Source of the DNA: Panopea generosa
Lineage: Eukaryota > Mollusca > Bivalvia > Adapedonta > Hiatellidae
Assembly: GCA_029582155.1 (NCBI GenBank)
Contig: CM055902.1
Span: 14,148,086-14,212,085, forward strand
Direction of reading: 5' to 3'
Length of the DNA stretch: 64,000 bases
Made by a program: the position numbers and the translations under genes. Of this stretch, positions 50,634 to 61,964 are shown one piece after another. Position 1 is the stretch's first letter; each line of letters starts with the position of its first letter. The notes beneath the pieces were generated by a model. That model was not told the DNA's origin. It ran no database searches and was given only the letters and a program-made list of their open reading frames with translations.

Positions 50634-51704
50634 AAGACTTTTGGTGTCATGGATCATATGTATTAGATCAATTAAAAATAATGTTTGTTTTTACCTCTGT
50701 ATGCCACTGGTGTTTAATTTTGATGTATGCATATAACGGTCACATCACTCATGACTTAAAACAGAAACGTGTAAGATGATCTTTACGTTACTACAATACT
50801 GATATATACTGAAATTTTATATTTGACTTAAGATATGCTTGAATTTTTTAAAATTCTTTACATTTAAACGACTCAATATACACGTAACGTATTGTTAGAC
50901 ATACAGATTAAAAGAACTGTTGATGAAATGAACTCTGTTACAGCATTTGATTGTACCGGTGTCACTAATGCTTGTAAGAACAGTGGTACCTGCGAGGCCG
51001 GGAAAACAACGTGTACTTGTGTAGCGGGATATACGGGAGATGATTGTGGAACAAGTAAGTGACAAATAACTGCAGACTACCATTAGATTAATGACAAGTG
51101 TTGATAGTATAGTAATGTTAAAGGTTTTTGATCACTTAAAAATCGCCGTTAAATATTAAGATACAAAACCGATGTTGACATTAAATGTTTGTATATAACG
51201 TTTAATGTCTATAAAATAGTAATTGTCTTTCAATTGGTTCCGTTTTCTGTCTTTTATATAGCGTTTTAGTTGCTATGAATCCTTAACTGAATCCTACTCA
51301 TTAAAAGCTATCAGTTCATGTATGTAAATAGTCTGATTAGTCTAGATATGTTACATGTAAAACCATTGTATATACGATATAGTCGAGACCAATTCTTTTG
51401 AATCAATTGACGCTATAGTATATTGTCCTTCGATTGCATTGTAGCTAGGTGCGCTCGCCGTGATCTTGTCTGTACATTTATGTATGGTTATTCACAAATA
51501 ATTATCTCAATTTATGTATTATACATATACAAATTGATAACTTGCCTCCATAGATAAAGACCCCGAATTAGAAATACAGTTGTTGTGCAATTATTATCTC
51601 TCTATACATATGCATCTTACAAGCAAGACGCCTTACAGGAGGATTGGATCCGAAAACGATACATAAATAATAGGTATTGTAATAGAGTAGAGGCATTTAC
51701 CATT
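50634..51704 (+). repeat. 1,071-base near-identical direct duplication, left copy
   Basis: Matches 61965-63035 at a constant offset of 11,331 bases with no gaps. By eye I find two differences (50646 G/A and one C/A near 50757). It contains an intact EGF exon. The two copies bracket 10.3 kb holding the palindrome array and the DUF7869 gene. Confidence 0.95.
50944..51054 (+). CDS. Orphan EGF exon, copy 1
   Basis: Acceptor CTGTTACAG and donor ACAA|GTAAGT, 111 bases in phase 1-1. It encodes [16 protein letters not shown], then EAGKTTCTC and VAGYTGDDC, with all six cysteines. It is a close paralogue of exon 8 of the main gene (Asp to Thr and Asp to Ser changes in the first loops). No partner exons are seen within several kb on this strand. 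It could belong to a second gene with distant exons, be an alternative exon far downstream, or be an orphan. Confidence 0.6.
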
Positions 51705-52059
51705 AATGGAAGACATTTTAAATAGGGATTTGCCAATGAAGTACTCTTTTAGGACCCATATTGTGTAAAAGGGGTGGTTCAGATGTGCCGTTTTGGTGGG
51801 TTCATATATCACCTTTAACTTAAAGTCGAATCCTGACCCCCCTAAATCAGAAAAAAAAAACGCAAGGATTAATCCTCTCACAAAACAAGTTTGAGAAAAA
51901 ATCTTCGTCTTTTTTTAAGATATGACACCTGCAAAATAGTAAAAAAACAACACAACATCAAGTTTCAGTTATAAATATTTATTACAAAATACATACATTG
52001 AATAACCAAAACTAAAATTTATAAATATTTATTACAAAATATGCAACTATTCTTCTGAC

Positions 52060-54385
52060 AGAGAAGTATTAATCCTTGCCTACTTGAAAGTATCTAAATT
52101 GATAAAACACAAAGGCAGAGAAGGATTAATCCTTGCCGACTTTGAATCATACAACTTGATGAAATACAAAATAAGTAACCCCAAAGTAGCCTAATTATTA
52201 GAACACAAAATACAAACTCCTACTCTGGCAGACAAGGATTAATCCTTGCCGATATTGGACATATGAGTTTCTTAATTGATCAAACGCAAAATATGCAACC
52301 AAACTCAGGGAGAAAAGGATTAATCTTTGTCGTACCAATTTTGGAAGTATCTCAATTGATAAAACACGAATATAAACCCTTACTCTGGCAGACAAAGATT
52401 AATCCTTGCCATATCAGATTTAAAAGTAGTTCAGTTGACAAATACGAAATATGAATTATTATCTGGGAGACAAGGATTAATCCTTGCCGACTTTGAATTA
52501 TTTAACTTAATGGAGGTACAAAATATGCAACCCATTCTCTGGATAAAACACAAAATATGAAACCCCTACTCTGGTAGAGAAGGATTAATCCTTGTCGTTT
52601 TGAAACTAACTTGATAAAACACAAGATATGCAACCCTTTCTCTGGGAGACAAGGATTATTCCTTGCCGTCTTTGAATTATCTAACTTGATGAAATACAAA
52701 ATATGCAACCCCTTCTCTGGATAAAACATAAAATATGAAACCCCTACTCTGGCAGAGATGGATTAATCCTCGTCGATCAGATATAAAAGTAGTTCAGTTT
52801 ATAAAACAGAAAATATGAAACCGCTCCTCTGGGAGTTTGATTTATGTAAATTGATTAAAGAGAAATATGAAAGAGAAGGATTAATCCTCGTCGTAGTAGC
52901 TTAATTGTTAAAACACAAAATATAATTTTACTTCTACTCTGGCAGACAAGGATTAATCCTTGCCATATCATATTCGAAAGTTGCAAAATTGATCAAACAA
53001 AAAATGCGAAACCCTTCTCTTGGAGACAAGGATTAATCCTTGCCATATGTCATTGGAAAGTAACTTTATCGATAAAACACAGAATACGAAACCCTTCTAT
53101 GTGAGAGAAGGATTAATCCTTGCCACGTAGCTTAATTGTTAAAAGTTAAATTATAAAACTTCTACTCTGGTAGACAAGGATTAATCCTTGCCATATCAAA
53201 TTCGAAAGTAGCAAAACTGATCAAGCAAAAAAATGTAAAACCCTTCTCTGGGAGACAAGGATTAATCCTTGCCATATGTGATCGGAAAGTAAATTTATCG
53301 ATAAAACACAGAATACGAAACCCTTCTCTGTGAGAGAAGGATTAATCCTTGCCACAGTAGCTTAATTGTTAAAAGTTATGTTATAAAACTTCTACTCTGG
53401 TAGACAAGGATTAATCCTTGCCATATCATATTCGAAAGTAGCAAAACTGATCAAACAAAAAATGCGAAACCCTTCTCTGGGAGGATTAATCCTTGCAAAA
53501 CTGATCAAAAAAAACATGCGAAACCCTTCTCTGGGAGACAAGGATTAATCCTTGCCATATGTGATTGGAAAAGTAACGTTATTGATAAAACACAGAATAC
53601 GAAACCCTTCTCTGTGAGAGAAGGATTAATCCTTGCCACAGTAGCTTAATTGTTAAAAGTTCAATTATAAAACTTCTTCTCTGGTAGACAAAGATTAATC
53701 CTTGCCATATCATATTCGCAAGGAACAAGAAATGATAAAACAAAAAATGCAAAAGCCTTCTCTGTGAGAGAAGGATTAATCCTTGCCGTAGTTGCTAAAT
53801 TGATAAAACACAAAACAAGAAACCCCTTTGCTGGAAGACAAGAATTAATCCTTGCCATAGTAGTTAAATTTATAAAACACAAAGTGTGAACCTTTCTCTG
53901 GAAGAGAAGGATTAATCCTTACCATAGTTGATAAAATACAAAATATGAAACTCCTTCTATGCGAGAGAAGGATTAATCCTTGCCATAGTAGTTTAATTGT
54001 TAAAAAAAACAAAATACGAAACATCTTCACTAGGAGAGAAGTATTAATCCTCGCCATATCAGACTTGGAAGTATCTTATTGATAAAATGCAAAATATCAT
54101 TTAATAAAATAATACAATTTTAATAAGACGTGTAATTAGAAACTCTCACTCTCGCATAAAGGATTGATTAATCCTTGCCAATTTGGTATTTACAAATATC
54201 TGAATTAATAAAATACAAAATATGCAATCCCTGGCGTCGAAAAGAAAAATTAATCTTCGCATGATCGAAAAATCAAATATCATCAAAAACACAAAAAGCA
54301 GGATTAATCCTTGAAAATTGAAATCACATCAAAAATACAAAATATTAACCCTCTCTTACAGAAGGAAGATTAATACTTGTCCTTG
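52060..54385. repeat. Array of about 30 palindromes GGATTAATCC (75-base tandem satellite)
   Basis: Core GACAAGGATTAATCCTTGCC or GAGAAGGATTAATCCTTGCC, a near-perfect palindrome, occurs about 30 times between 52061 and 54385 with 50-110 base spacing (mostly 65-85). Spacers are themselves homologous (TTGATAAAACACAAAATA, GAAACCCCTTCTCTGG), so this is a tandem satellite and not a CRISPR array. Between 52.9 and 53.7 kb three spacer types rotate, giving a 230-base higher-order unit. The ends (54.1-54.4 kb) are more degenerate. A lone further unit occurs at 51872-51886. Each palindrome holds TAATCC on both strands, the site bound by K50 homeodomains such as Otx, Pitx and Gsc. Confidence 0.9.
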
Positions 54386-54389
54386 CCAG

Positions 54390-56140
54390 AAGTATCAAAA
54401 TTGATTAAATACAATTACATTCAAAACACATTATATGATGCCCCTACTGCGGCAGACTGGGATAAATAATCAATGTTTATTTTTTAAGTATTAAAATTGA
54501 TAAAAATAGAATTTCATTCAGACTCATGTATTGTGCATATTCATGGCAAACTTCATTCAAAACATGCAAAAACTGGTAAATAAGTTAATTCCATATCAAC
54601 TTATATATAATGCCATATTACAATAATCAGTTAAGTCATATACATAATATAATGTCAAATTGTTATTTCTCGTATATGTTCTGAGCCATTTCTTTCAAAA
54701 AACATGATTTATGAATATGATCAAAGTACACAAAATGTTAAAAACTGTCTAATCAAACCTGATGTGAATATAATACTGGTAGTATGCTTTGAATATCAGT
54801 ATAAACTCTGTTTCTACCAATATGCGTAATGATGATTTGCAACCAAACTGACTCAATAAATTGAAGAAGTAGCACTAGTCCATCTAAAATTTGTAAAAAT
54901 GTTATAAAAATGTAAAACAATGCCATGAATATGCACAATACAGCATTTGCTAAAAAACACCACAAAATCAAAAACCATATGTGCCTTTTCTCGTCAGTGT
55001 TGTATAATGTAAGAACACTTGCACCGAAAATGCAGATAGACGGGTCTCCTCTTTCTTGTGGTTTCTGTTGCACCTCCTAAAATTTAACAAATAGGTTTTA
55101 TATATAGCTACCATAACAATTACGTGGTCATATTTGAATAAAATTCTAAAATTGTGTTAAAGAGCCAAACGACAAGATTAATGTTGAAAACTAACAATAT
55201 TCACATATTATTCAATGAATTATATCACTTCACAAAATAGAAAGAGAAGAAAGTGATTGCATACATGCCGAGGCATTTTAATTTAATATTTACATCATGT
55301 AGTGTTCCGAAATAGAGTTGAGGTGAAAAAAAAAGGTTTGCTGTGTGTGGCATCGGTATCCCATCAAGAAATATTGTGAGAAAGACTGATGGAAATATGT
55401 TTGTGGATTCAAGGAAATGATTTACAAAAAAAGGGAATGCGTGATTTAAGTCAGGACAATGAGTGGTTACGATTTCAATTTCTCAGTATCGTATATCAAT
55501 GCAACAGGAGATATTGAACTGGTACTATACTCACTTAAAGTGTTCTTCTTGCCACCAATCTTTTTTTTCGTCTTTGTAACTTGTCTTATGGGTCGGACTT
55601 TAATCTGTTCAGGAATAAAGAAAATGCTTAGTACAAACAATTCTTGTCGATATTCAATGCCAAGTGATACCGATTTAGAATATTCAAAGGCCACAACTCT
55701 AACGATTGTCCAATCAGGTTGTTTCAAAGAAAGAACAGTGTTCTCATTACTCCGTTATGTGTCCATTAAAGATCCATTGTAAGAGCGGCAGCACAAACAA
55801 AATATGATACAGGTATGAACAAGTTTTCTTTTGTCTTAAAATGCTGGAGTTTAAATAATAAAGAAAACTACGGTTAACAAAATCATGCAAATGTTCAAGG
55901 GTCAATTTATCTTGTGCGAAACTTTTGTGAAAAATTATTGAAAACTCAAAGTGATAATTGAGGACTATTAACGCATCCAATAGAGTTGTGATCGGAGTCT
56001 ATTAAAGAACTTGTGTCAGATGTTATGTACAGTTACATACTTATAACAATTAATTGATGTATATCAAATAACAAAAAAGATCTGTGTCAATGTTGTTAAT
56101 TTTAACATTTAAATGGCCACAACATTGACAGCCAATATAA
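54390..56140. other. Stretch between the palindrome array and the DUF7869 gene
   Basis: Two - strand segments may be exons, but no domain is recognised. At 54753-55080, acceptor AAATTTTAG precedes EVQQKPQERGDPSICIFGAS and then a hydrophobic region. At about 55545-55727 a frame with EYSKSVSLGIEYRQ and VTKTKKKIGGKKNTLS ends at a GTGAGT donor. They could be 3' exons of the DUF7869 gene or unrelated. Confidence 0.3.
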
Positions 56141-56142
56141 GA

Positions 56143-59100
56143 TTATGCCTGTTTAAGATAAATGCTGGCTCTGGCATAAGATTTGTTTACCTTACATTTT
56201 ATGATATAATAAGTGTCTGGAACCATCTTTCTTGGTTCAGTTACCTGAGTGTCAGTTGTTTCTTTGACCAGTCGTTGTTCTATAGCAGGGGGAAGATCAA
56301 GTTGGGCTGGTATAGGCTCTTGGGTTTGTCTCTGTTTTGGCAAGTCTGTAATCCATCTTGATGGTACTGAACGTTTTTTATTAATAAGAGAATTAAAATA
56401 ATTTTCCCAACATTTTAATTTCTGCTCAGAACTTAAAAGGTAGCGGATTTGTTCTGCTTGCTTTTTCACTTTATCACTGTCAATTCTAGTGAAATCTTGT
56501 AACAAAACTCCAGGTTTGCTCCTTGGGTAATACGAAAAAACAGATTCATCTGTAAATGTTTGCCATACTGAATTTTGGTGTGTTTTATACATACATGTTG
56601 CTTTTCCATCTACAAGGGTGAATTTATAAAGGTGTTGATTAGTGTGTTTGGCAAACTGACGTAAGCAAGGTTCAAGAAATGTCTTAACATCCAACATATT
56701 ATTCAGATCAGTTACATCTGGCAATAAACTCCTTAAGTCTTCAAGCGTTTCAGCATCATTTTTCCGTAACCGTTCAGCAATTTTACTGAACCGTGCATCT
56801 ACATCTTCATGGGTGTGGCCAACAAACAAAAACGATAAATGTACCTGAAAGAAAAAGATAGTTTTTAATGTCATTTTATCAACATCTGTTAAACATCTGT
56901 TTTAGGATGGCAATATGTCTTTAGAAACATTGATACATCTGTTTAGAAAATCAGTTTAACACATATTTGTACTGAAGTTGAAAGTGTGACTGTTAAATCA
57001 CATCAAAAATGGCATAAAGAAACTCAGGCTGTGAATAAGTTTAAGTTTATACGATAATTCGCAGAAAGAAACATCTCATATAGTAGTCCCATGTAAAGTT
57101 CAATAACTGCAAGTGGGCCCAAAAATAATGTAGCCTATTTATTTGAACCAACATTGATTCCAATTTTTGGGATCATTTAAACCAAATACAAAAAAAAGGA
57201 TTAATACCCAAAATAGTTGAGAAAAACTTAATTCCTGTTTTCCATTATTATCCTATTTAAATATCTAAGTCCCCTTTAATACGGAGTCCAATGGACCCTA
57301 GACCCTTTATTTGAACAAGTTGAAACCTCTAACACATATTTTGTCTGGTTTGTTGTTGATGGGCAAAATAAAAAAAATCCCAATGTTACTGGTAACTAAT
57401 AATTCACCGCGGCAGAAATTGGCTTGAATAAATCTGAGTGAAAATGTTTTGGTGATACTATATGTAAAATATCATGGAAGTTGCTCCAGGCCCTTTACTC
57501 TCAGAAAAAAGTTCTTTAAAATTCTGAAGAAATAAAAACAAATAAACTTGGTGACTACATTTAACCTAAGGGTCAATATTTGAACAATCTTGAGAGAGCT
57601 TTCATGTTAGAATGCTAGATTTGGTGGAAATCTGTCAAGCATCTCAGAGAAATCGTTCGAAGCGAAAGTTAATGACAGACAGAAACAGGGCTGATGAATG
57701 AGTTTTCATATGTATGCTCGATTGGCAATTAAAATGGCTAATAATGAGCTCTGTTCAAGTGAGCTGCGAATTCATCAATATTTTATTTCTGTAGCGCAAT
57801 AAATCTTTATATTTTATTTTTTAATAGGAATGTCTTATTAAATATATTTTAATAGACTCTTTTACCGTAGCAACATCCATATGAAGTTCAAATATTTTTC
57901 TTAGACAGTATCACACCATATTCAACTTAATCAATATATCAGAAAAGCTCGACTTTGAAGTAGAGCTAAAATGAATTTTCTGACTGAGATGAGATATATT
58001 TATATACGTTGTAATCTTCAAAAAGAGAATAATTTCGTTATACTGACCTCATTGAATATTCTTTCATGCACCAATAATTCACAAAAACCAAGAACATATT
58101 GGTTTTTGTTCTCGTGCCAACAATTATCAGCTTGCAGGTAGAGTATCTGTGGGAGTTTCTCATTCTGCAAAGACAATAAAAATTCTAAAAATATAATTCC
58201 ATTTTTATTATCACAACATGATATCAAAAAATTAACTGTAGGCATGTATCAAATACCCAGTTTTTGAATACTTTAAAAAGCAAATTCAGTGTTACAAAAA
58301 AAGCAATTTTTTTAATATGTAAGACTATGCATTTTGCATGTTGATCAATTATTTGATATGATTAAATAATGCATAGTTTGAGGTTAAAATTATGACATAA
58401 TGTCATTGATAATTTATTATGAAAGTTTATATGCCATTATCCAGCTGTTAATAGTATATATAATGTAAAGTAATACAATCAAATCTGCAATTAAGTTCAG
58501 TGCCAAAATTTATTTAAATATTATTCATTATTCAAATAGTCCCATGAAATATGGGAAAATATTTTTCGGAATTAAAAAATTAAAAGAGCAGTTCATACGA
58601 CAGCGTGGTCCACTACTAAAATAATTTGTCACAAATTTAAAGTACAAACTTTGATTGAGACTGATAAATAATTGATTGATAGATAGAATATTTAGCATCA
58701 TTTTTATGCCATCGAGGGCTAACAGACGTTCAGTTAACCTAACAACTGGTTCCTGGTATCTTGAAAGGTTAACCAGTACTCGAGTTAACCCTTTCTCCAT
58801 AAGTAACTGATAACTTCCCCACTTGAATCAGTGGTGAAAGACGAGTGATTATGAGACACAATGTTGTATATCAATCATCACTGAGACTGTTGCCAGGCGG
58901 GGTCTGATAAACAAAACCTTGTATTCAATAAAATAAATTATATAGACTTTAACAAGAATTTCTTAACTTAGTTATGTGTTCCCAGATGCATTTGAACCAG
59001 CTAAACAGTTAAAATACTTACAGCATCCGCTAACTTCAGGAGAACTTTCAACAAGATGTTGATAGTTAAATTTGGATCATGTGGATACTGCCCAAAATCC

Positions 59101-60922
59101 AGATACGTAGAAAAACTTCTGCTACCATGGTTGATAACTCCAGTAATATGTGTTTTCAACAGATCTGCTGGATTAATAGCCTGAAATAGAGTACACAACA
59201 CATTAGACTTTAAAATATTTTTTTAAACTTTTTAGGATGTTATATCTACTGTCTTATTTTGAACAATTATGTTATACTTATATAAGTATATTGTAATTGA
59301 ACATATACATACAAATGTGTCCGTAAGACACGCATGTCCACATTATATATATATTACCAAAAATGATATGTTGTTATATTATTGCTGCAAAGTTTCACTA
59401 ATGACAAATATGGAACTTGTCCTATATCCTATTATTTTAAATATAAACGCATTTGATTTAAAACCAATTTTATTTTGGACAAACGGAAAAAAACGTGATA
59501 AATGGACGTCAGAAACAGGTAGCTCTAAATGCCTCTTCAAGTATTTTTCTTCGATTGTATAACAAATTCTTACAACTTAGACATATCACACTCAAACTAT
59601 TCTAAGATAGAATCAGTAATTAGCATATGCGGAGATAGTGTCATGGACATGATGATTGATATATTACATTGTGTCTCCTTATCATTCGTCTCTCACCGCT
59701 GATTCAAGTGGGAAAGTTACCAGTTACATGCAGAGATGGGTGTGCTCAAGTATAGGTTAACCTTTCAGGATCCCAGGAAACTGTGGTTAGGTTATAAATA
59801 TGATCATCTGTTAGCCCTTAATGACATAAAAATGATGCTAAATATTCAATCAATTCAAACATAAGTCGACTCCCTTTCAGTATAATGTGACCAGTTGGGG
59901 TACCATACCAAAATACTCGCATAATACTTTTGTGTAGCAGCGTTGTGATATGAAAATTTGCTGAAATCAATTTTAAACACAATACAAGAAAGACTTATTA
60001 AGTTCTATGTTTGTTATTTTAAGAAGCTATTTAACACATAAAACAAGATAATGCTATTTATTAACATACCTTTGCTCTTCTTCCAACAAAATGTGGCAAA
60101 TTGGATTTGGCTATAATAAAAAAAAAGTCTGATATTCCAACAATATAATCATTATATGCGCAATACATTAATACATAGCAATGACACATTTTTAAAATGG
60201 AAATCTGTTTCAATTTTTTCCACTCTGATTAAATAGTGTTTTTGTCATATTTATCGAAATTGATATATACCAATCCATTAATATTTTAATCATTTATGAT
60301 AATGAAAAGCTTTGTTACAATTCTAAGAACAGTCTTTAGATAAAGCCATTTTTCCTGATATACTACCTTTAAATGGGCACTAAATAATATCGAAACCAAT
60401 ACTAATATTCATGCATCAACTCAATCTTCCACATGCGACGTATATTTTTCGTTTTTTTTTATCTTTCATGATATTCAGTCTCATTATCATTCATCTGTTA
60501 CCGCTGATTCAAGAGCAGTGCTCCAAGAATAGGATAGCCTCTTAGAGGCAAAATTATCAGTTACTTGTGGAGATGGAGTGAGCTAGGGTACTGGTTATCC
60601 TTTCAGGATCCTCGGAAACAGTGGTTATCTGATCGTCTGTTAGTTATCGATGGCATATAAATGTTGCTAAATATTTAATCAATCAATTCAATCAGCAGAT
60701 AGATGGCATACAACATTGAGTGATAAGAACAGCTATGTTAAGCAAAAATTGTGAACAGAGCTTGTACTTGCTCAAGACCTTGATCACATCTCAATTTAAA
60801 ACATATGAGCTCGAATAGACCAGTACTTACATTGATCCATGCCATCAATTATAAGAGATAAAAATGATGATGGATTCTGTCGACTGGCATCTCTTTTGGA
60901 GTAATAATATTTCCGTTCCATC
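56143..60922 (-). CDS. DUF7869 domain protein (partial, five exons)
   Basis: Exons on the - strand: 60922-60831, 60110-60070, 59180-59022, 58164-58048 and 56844-56191 (or to the stop at 56143). They splice in frame through consensus GT-AG sites, giving 354 residues from the ATG in the first exon, or 369 if the last exon runs to its own stop. Family blocks appear in order: YYYSKRDASRQNPSSFLSLI and DGMDQ; SNLPHF; HITGVINHG and YPHDPNLTINILL; LYLQADNCWHENKNQYVLGF; VHLSFLFVGHTHEDVDARFS. These are the hallmarks of DUF7869 proteins, which are numerous in molluscs and cnidarians. The spaced Asp residues and the HTHEDVD motif suggest an RNase-H-like nuclease or transposase fold (inference). Family members usually have a longer N-terminal region; here the first visible exon may be internal. 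The exons are intact, so it may be a working gene. Confidence 0.8.
56191..56844 (-). CDS. DUF7869 gene, last recognised exon (VGHTHED block)
   Basis: Acceptor TTTTTCTTTCAG. The exon opens with VHLSFLFVGHTHEDVDARFS and continues with AERLRKNDAETLEDLRSLLP and a long region ending IIKCK. Two in-frame phase-0 donors are possible: CAG|GTAACT (exon end 56245) and AAG|GTAAAC (exon end 56191). Without splicing the frame stops at 56143. Confidence 0.8.
58048..58164 (-). CDS. DUF7869 gene exon (LQADNCWHENKN block)
   Basis: Acceptor TTGTCTTTGCAG, donor GAG|GTCAGT, 117 bases in phase 0-0. It encodes NEKLPQILYLQADNCWHENK followed by NQYVLGFCELL, the most conserved family block together with VGHTHED. Confidence 0.85.
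58660..58905 (-). repeat. SINE, second family
   Basis: Reverse-oriented copy in an intron of the DUF7869 gene (so in the sense of that gene). It retains GTTAACCTTTCAAGATACC, GTTAGCCCTCGATGGCATAA and an ATCAATCAAT tail. Confidence 0.75.
59022..59180 (-). CDS. DUF7869 gene exon (HITGVINHG block)
   Basis: Acceptor CTATTTCAG, donor GCT|GTAAGT, 159 bases in phase 0-0. It encodes AINPADLLKTHITGVINHGS and then YLDFGQYPHDPNLTINILLK. Confidence 0.85.
59650..59860 (+). repeat. SINE, second family
   Basis: CATTGTGTCTCCTTATCATT, GATTCAAGTGGGAAAGTTAC, GTTAACCTTTCAGGATCCCA and CTGTTAGCCCTTAATGACAT are all present. It is immediately followed by a tail of the Ala-type SINE. Confidence 0.75.
59868..59990 (+). 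repeat. Ala-type SINE, 3' relic
   Basis: TTTCAGTATAATGTGACCAG, GGGGTACCATACC and TTTTAAACACAATACAAG match the 3' half of the SINE at 40209-40515. Confidence 0.6.
60070..60110 (-). CDS. DUF7869 gene exon (SNLPHF block, 41 bases)
   Basis: Acceptor TTTTATTATAG, donor AAG|GTATGT. It encodes KSNLPHFVGRRAK. It is recognised because it exactly restores the frame between the DGMDQ exon and the HITGVINHG exon. Confidence 0.8.
60470..60690 (+). repeat. SINE, second family, with internal insertion
   Basis: TCATTATCATTCATCTG, CCGCTGATTCAAG, CAGTTACTTGTGGAGATGG, GTCTGTTAGTTATCGATGGC and an AATCAATCAATTCAATC tail. About 38 extra bases interrupt GATTCAAG and the following block. Confidence 0.7.
60831..60922 (-). 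CDS. DUF7869 gene, first recognised exon (DGMDQ block)
   Basis: Acceptor TATTTCAG, then GATGGAACGG: an ATG lies at the second base of the exon. Donor T|GTAAGT. It encodes MERKYYYSKRDASRQNPSSF followed by LSLIIDGMDQ. Because family members carry sequence before this block, the ATG may not be the true start. Confidence 0.8.
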
Positions 60923-61191
60923 CTGAAATAGAAACAAGGCGTAAAAATGTGTGTTTCTGATGTACGTTCAATCAATTTCTGTTATAAACAATTAAGTACA
61001 GTCTCCATGACAGAGAAACTTACAAATGTTGCGTCAACAAAAATATATTAGATGTATGTGTGTTCTTTTTAAAGTAAACCTAATTAGAAATGAATATCTT
61101 TGCTGTGGCTGTAGCCTTATTATTAGCTGATTAGCAGTCTGAAGCTGTAATGGAGATGAGCTGAGCTCCTTCACAAAATTCTTAAGTTGTA

Positions 61192-61442
61192 GTTGTATGG
61201 TGTTTAGCGTTGCTTTCAACAATTTTTCAGTCATATCGCGACGGTGTTTACTTGAGACAGTATTCTGAGCGCTGTCACACTAGAGTTTAATGCCGCAGAC
61301 ACATGGTATGATACCCCACCAAGTCACATTATACTGACACCGGGCCGACCAGACCTAGAACTCTCCTCTAAATGCTGAGCGTCAAGCGAGGAAGCTTCTA
61401 GTACCATTTTTAAAGTCTTTGGTATGACCCGGCCGGGGATTA
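61192..61442 (-). repeat. Ala-type SINE, head truncated
   Basis: On the - strand, from the B box (CCCCGGCCGGGTCATACC) through GTGTCAGTATAATGTGAC, GGTATCATACC and GCAACGCTAAACACCATACAA. Only the A-box half of the head is missing. Confidence 0.85.
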
Positions 61443-61964
61443 ATATGTTGTTAATATGATGTTCAATCGTGGTTATTTGTGCAGAAAGGGGACTGAGGTT
61501 TTACAGTTACTGCGTGAATTCCGATCAAATATATCAAACATTTTCATATGACAATATACGGCTTGCATTTATATATTCAAATAAAAACAAGTAATGTACT
61601 TAAGAGGCCTCACCTAAATCGCCGATTTTTTTTTAAGCTTAGCAGTAAAATTGCACATTTATATAAAATATCATATATTTAGGATATTCTGTCCAATAAT
61701 TTATATTGTATTATGTGTTTGTAGTGTAAAATTCTGTATTTATATTGACCTAAAATTACTGGTCAGTAGCGGGTCATGCTAAACCATCGACGAATAAAAC
61801 GGGAAATGCAGACCTGTGTATTATCGAATTTCTCATAAATAATATAAATAATATATAATACAGGTACAGAATCGACCATTGTCTTTGAATGCGATCTTTT
61901 TCTTTGTGATTCAATGAACATTTCATAATTTCTTGCACAGAAAGTTATAAGTGTTTTACATATC

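Noticed and set aside
52502-54057. - strand frames with repeated RINPSLPEKG and FCVLS motifs
   Set aside because: These are the satellite unit read in one frame. The motif repeats because the DNA repeats, and the frame breaks whenever a unit changes length.
52060-54385. CRISPR-like array (regular palindromic repeat with spacers)
   Set aside because: The spacers are homologous to one another and the surroundings are clearly animal genes with introns. It is a tandem satellite, with no cas genes.
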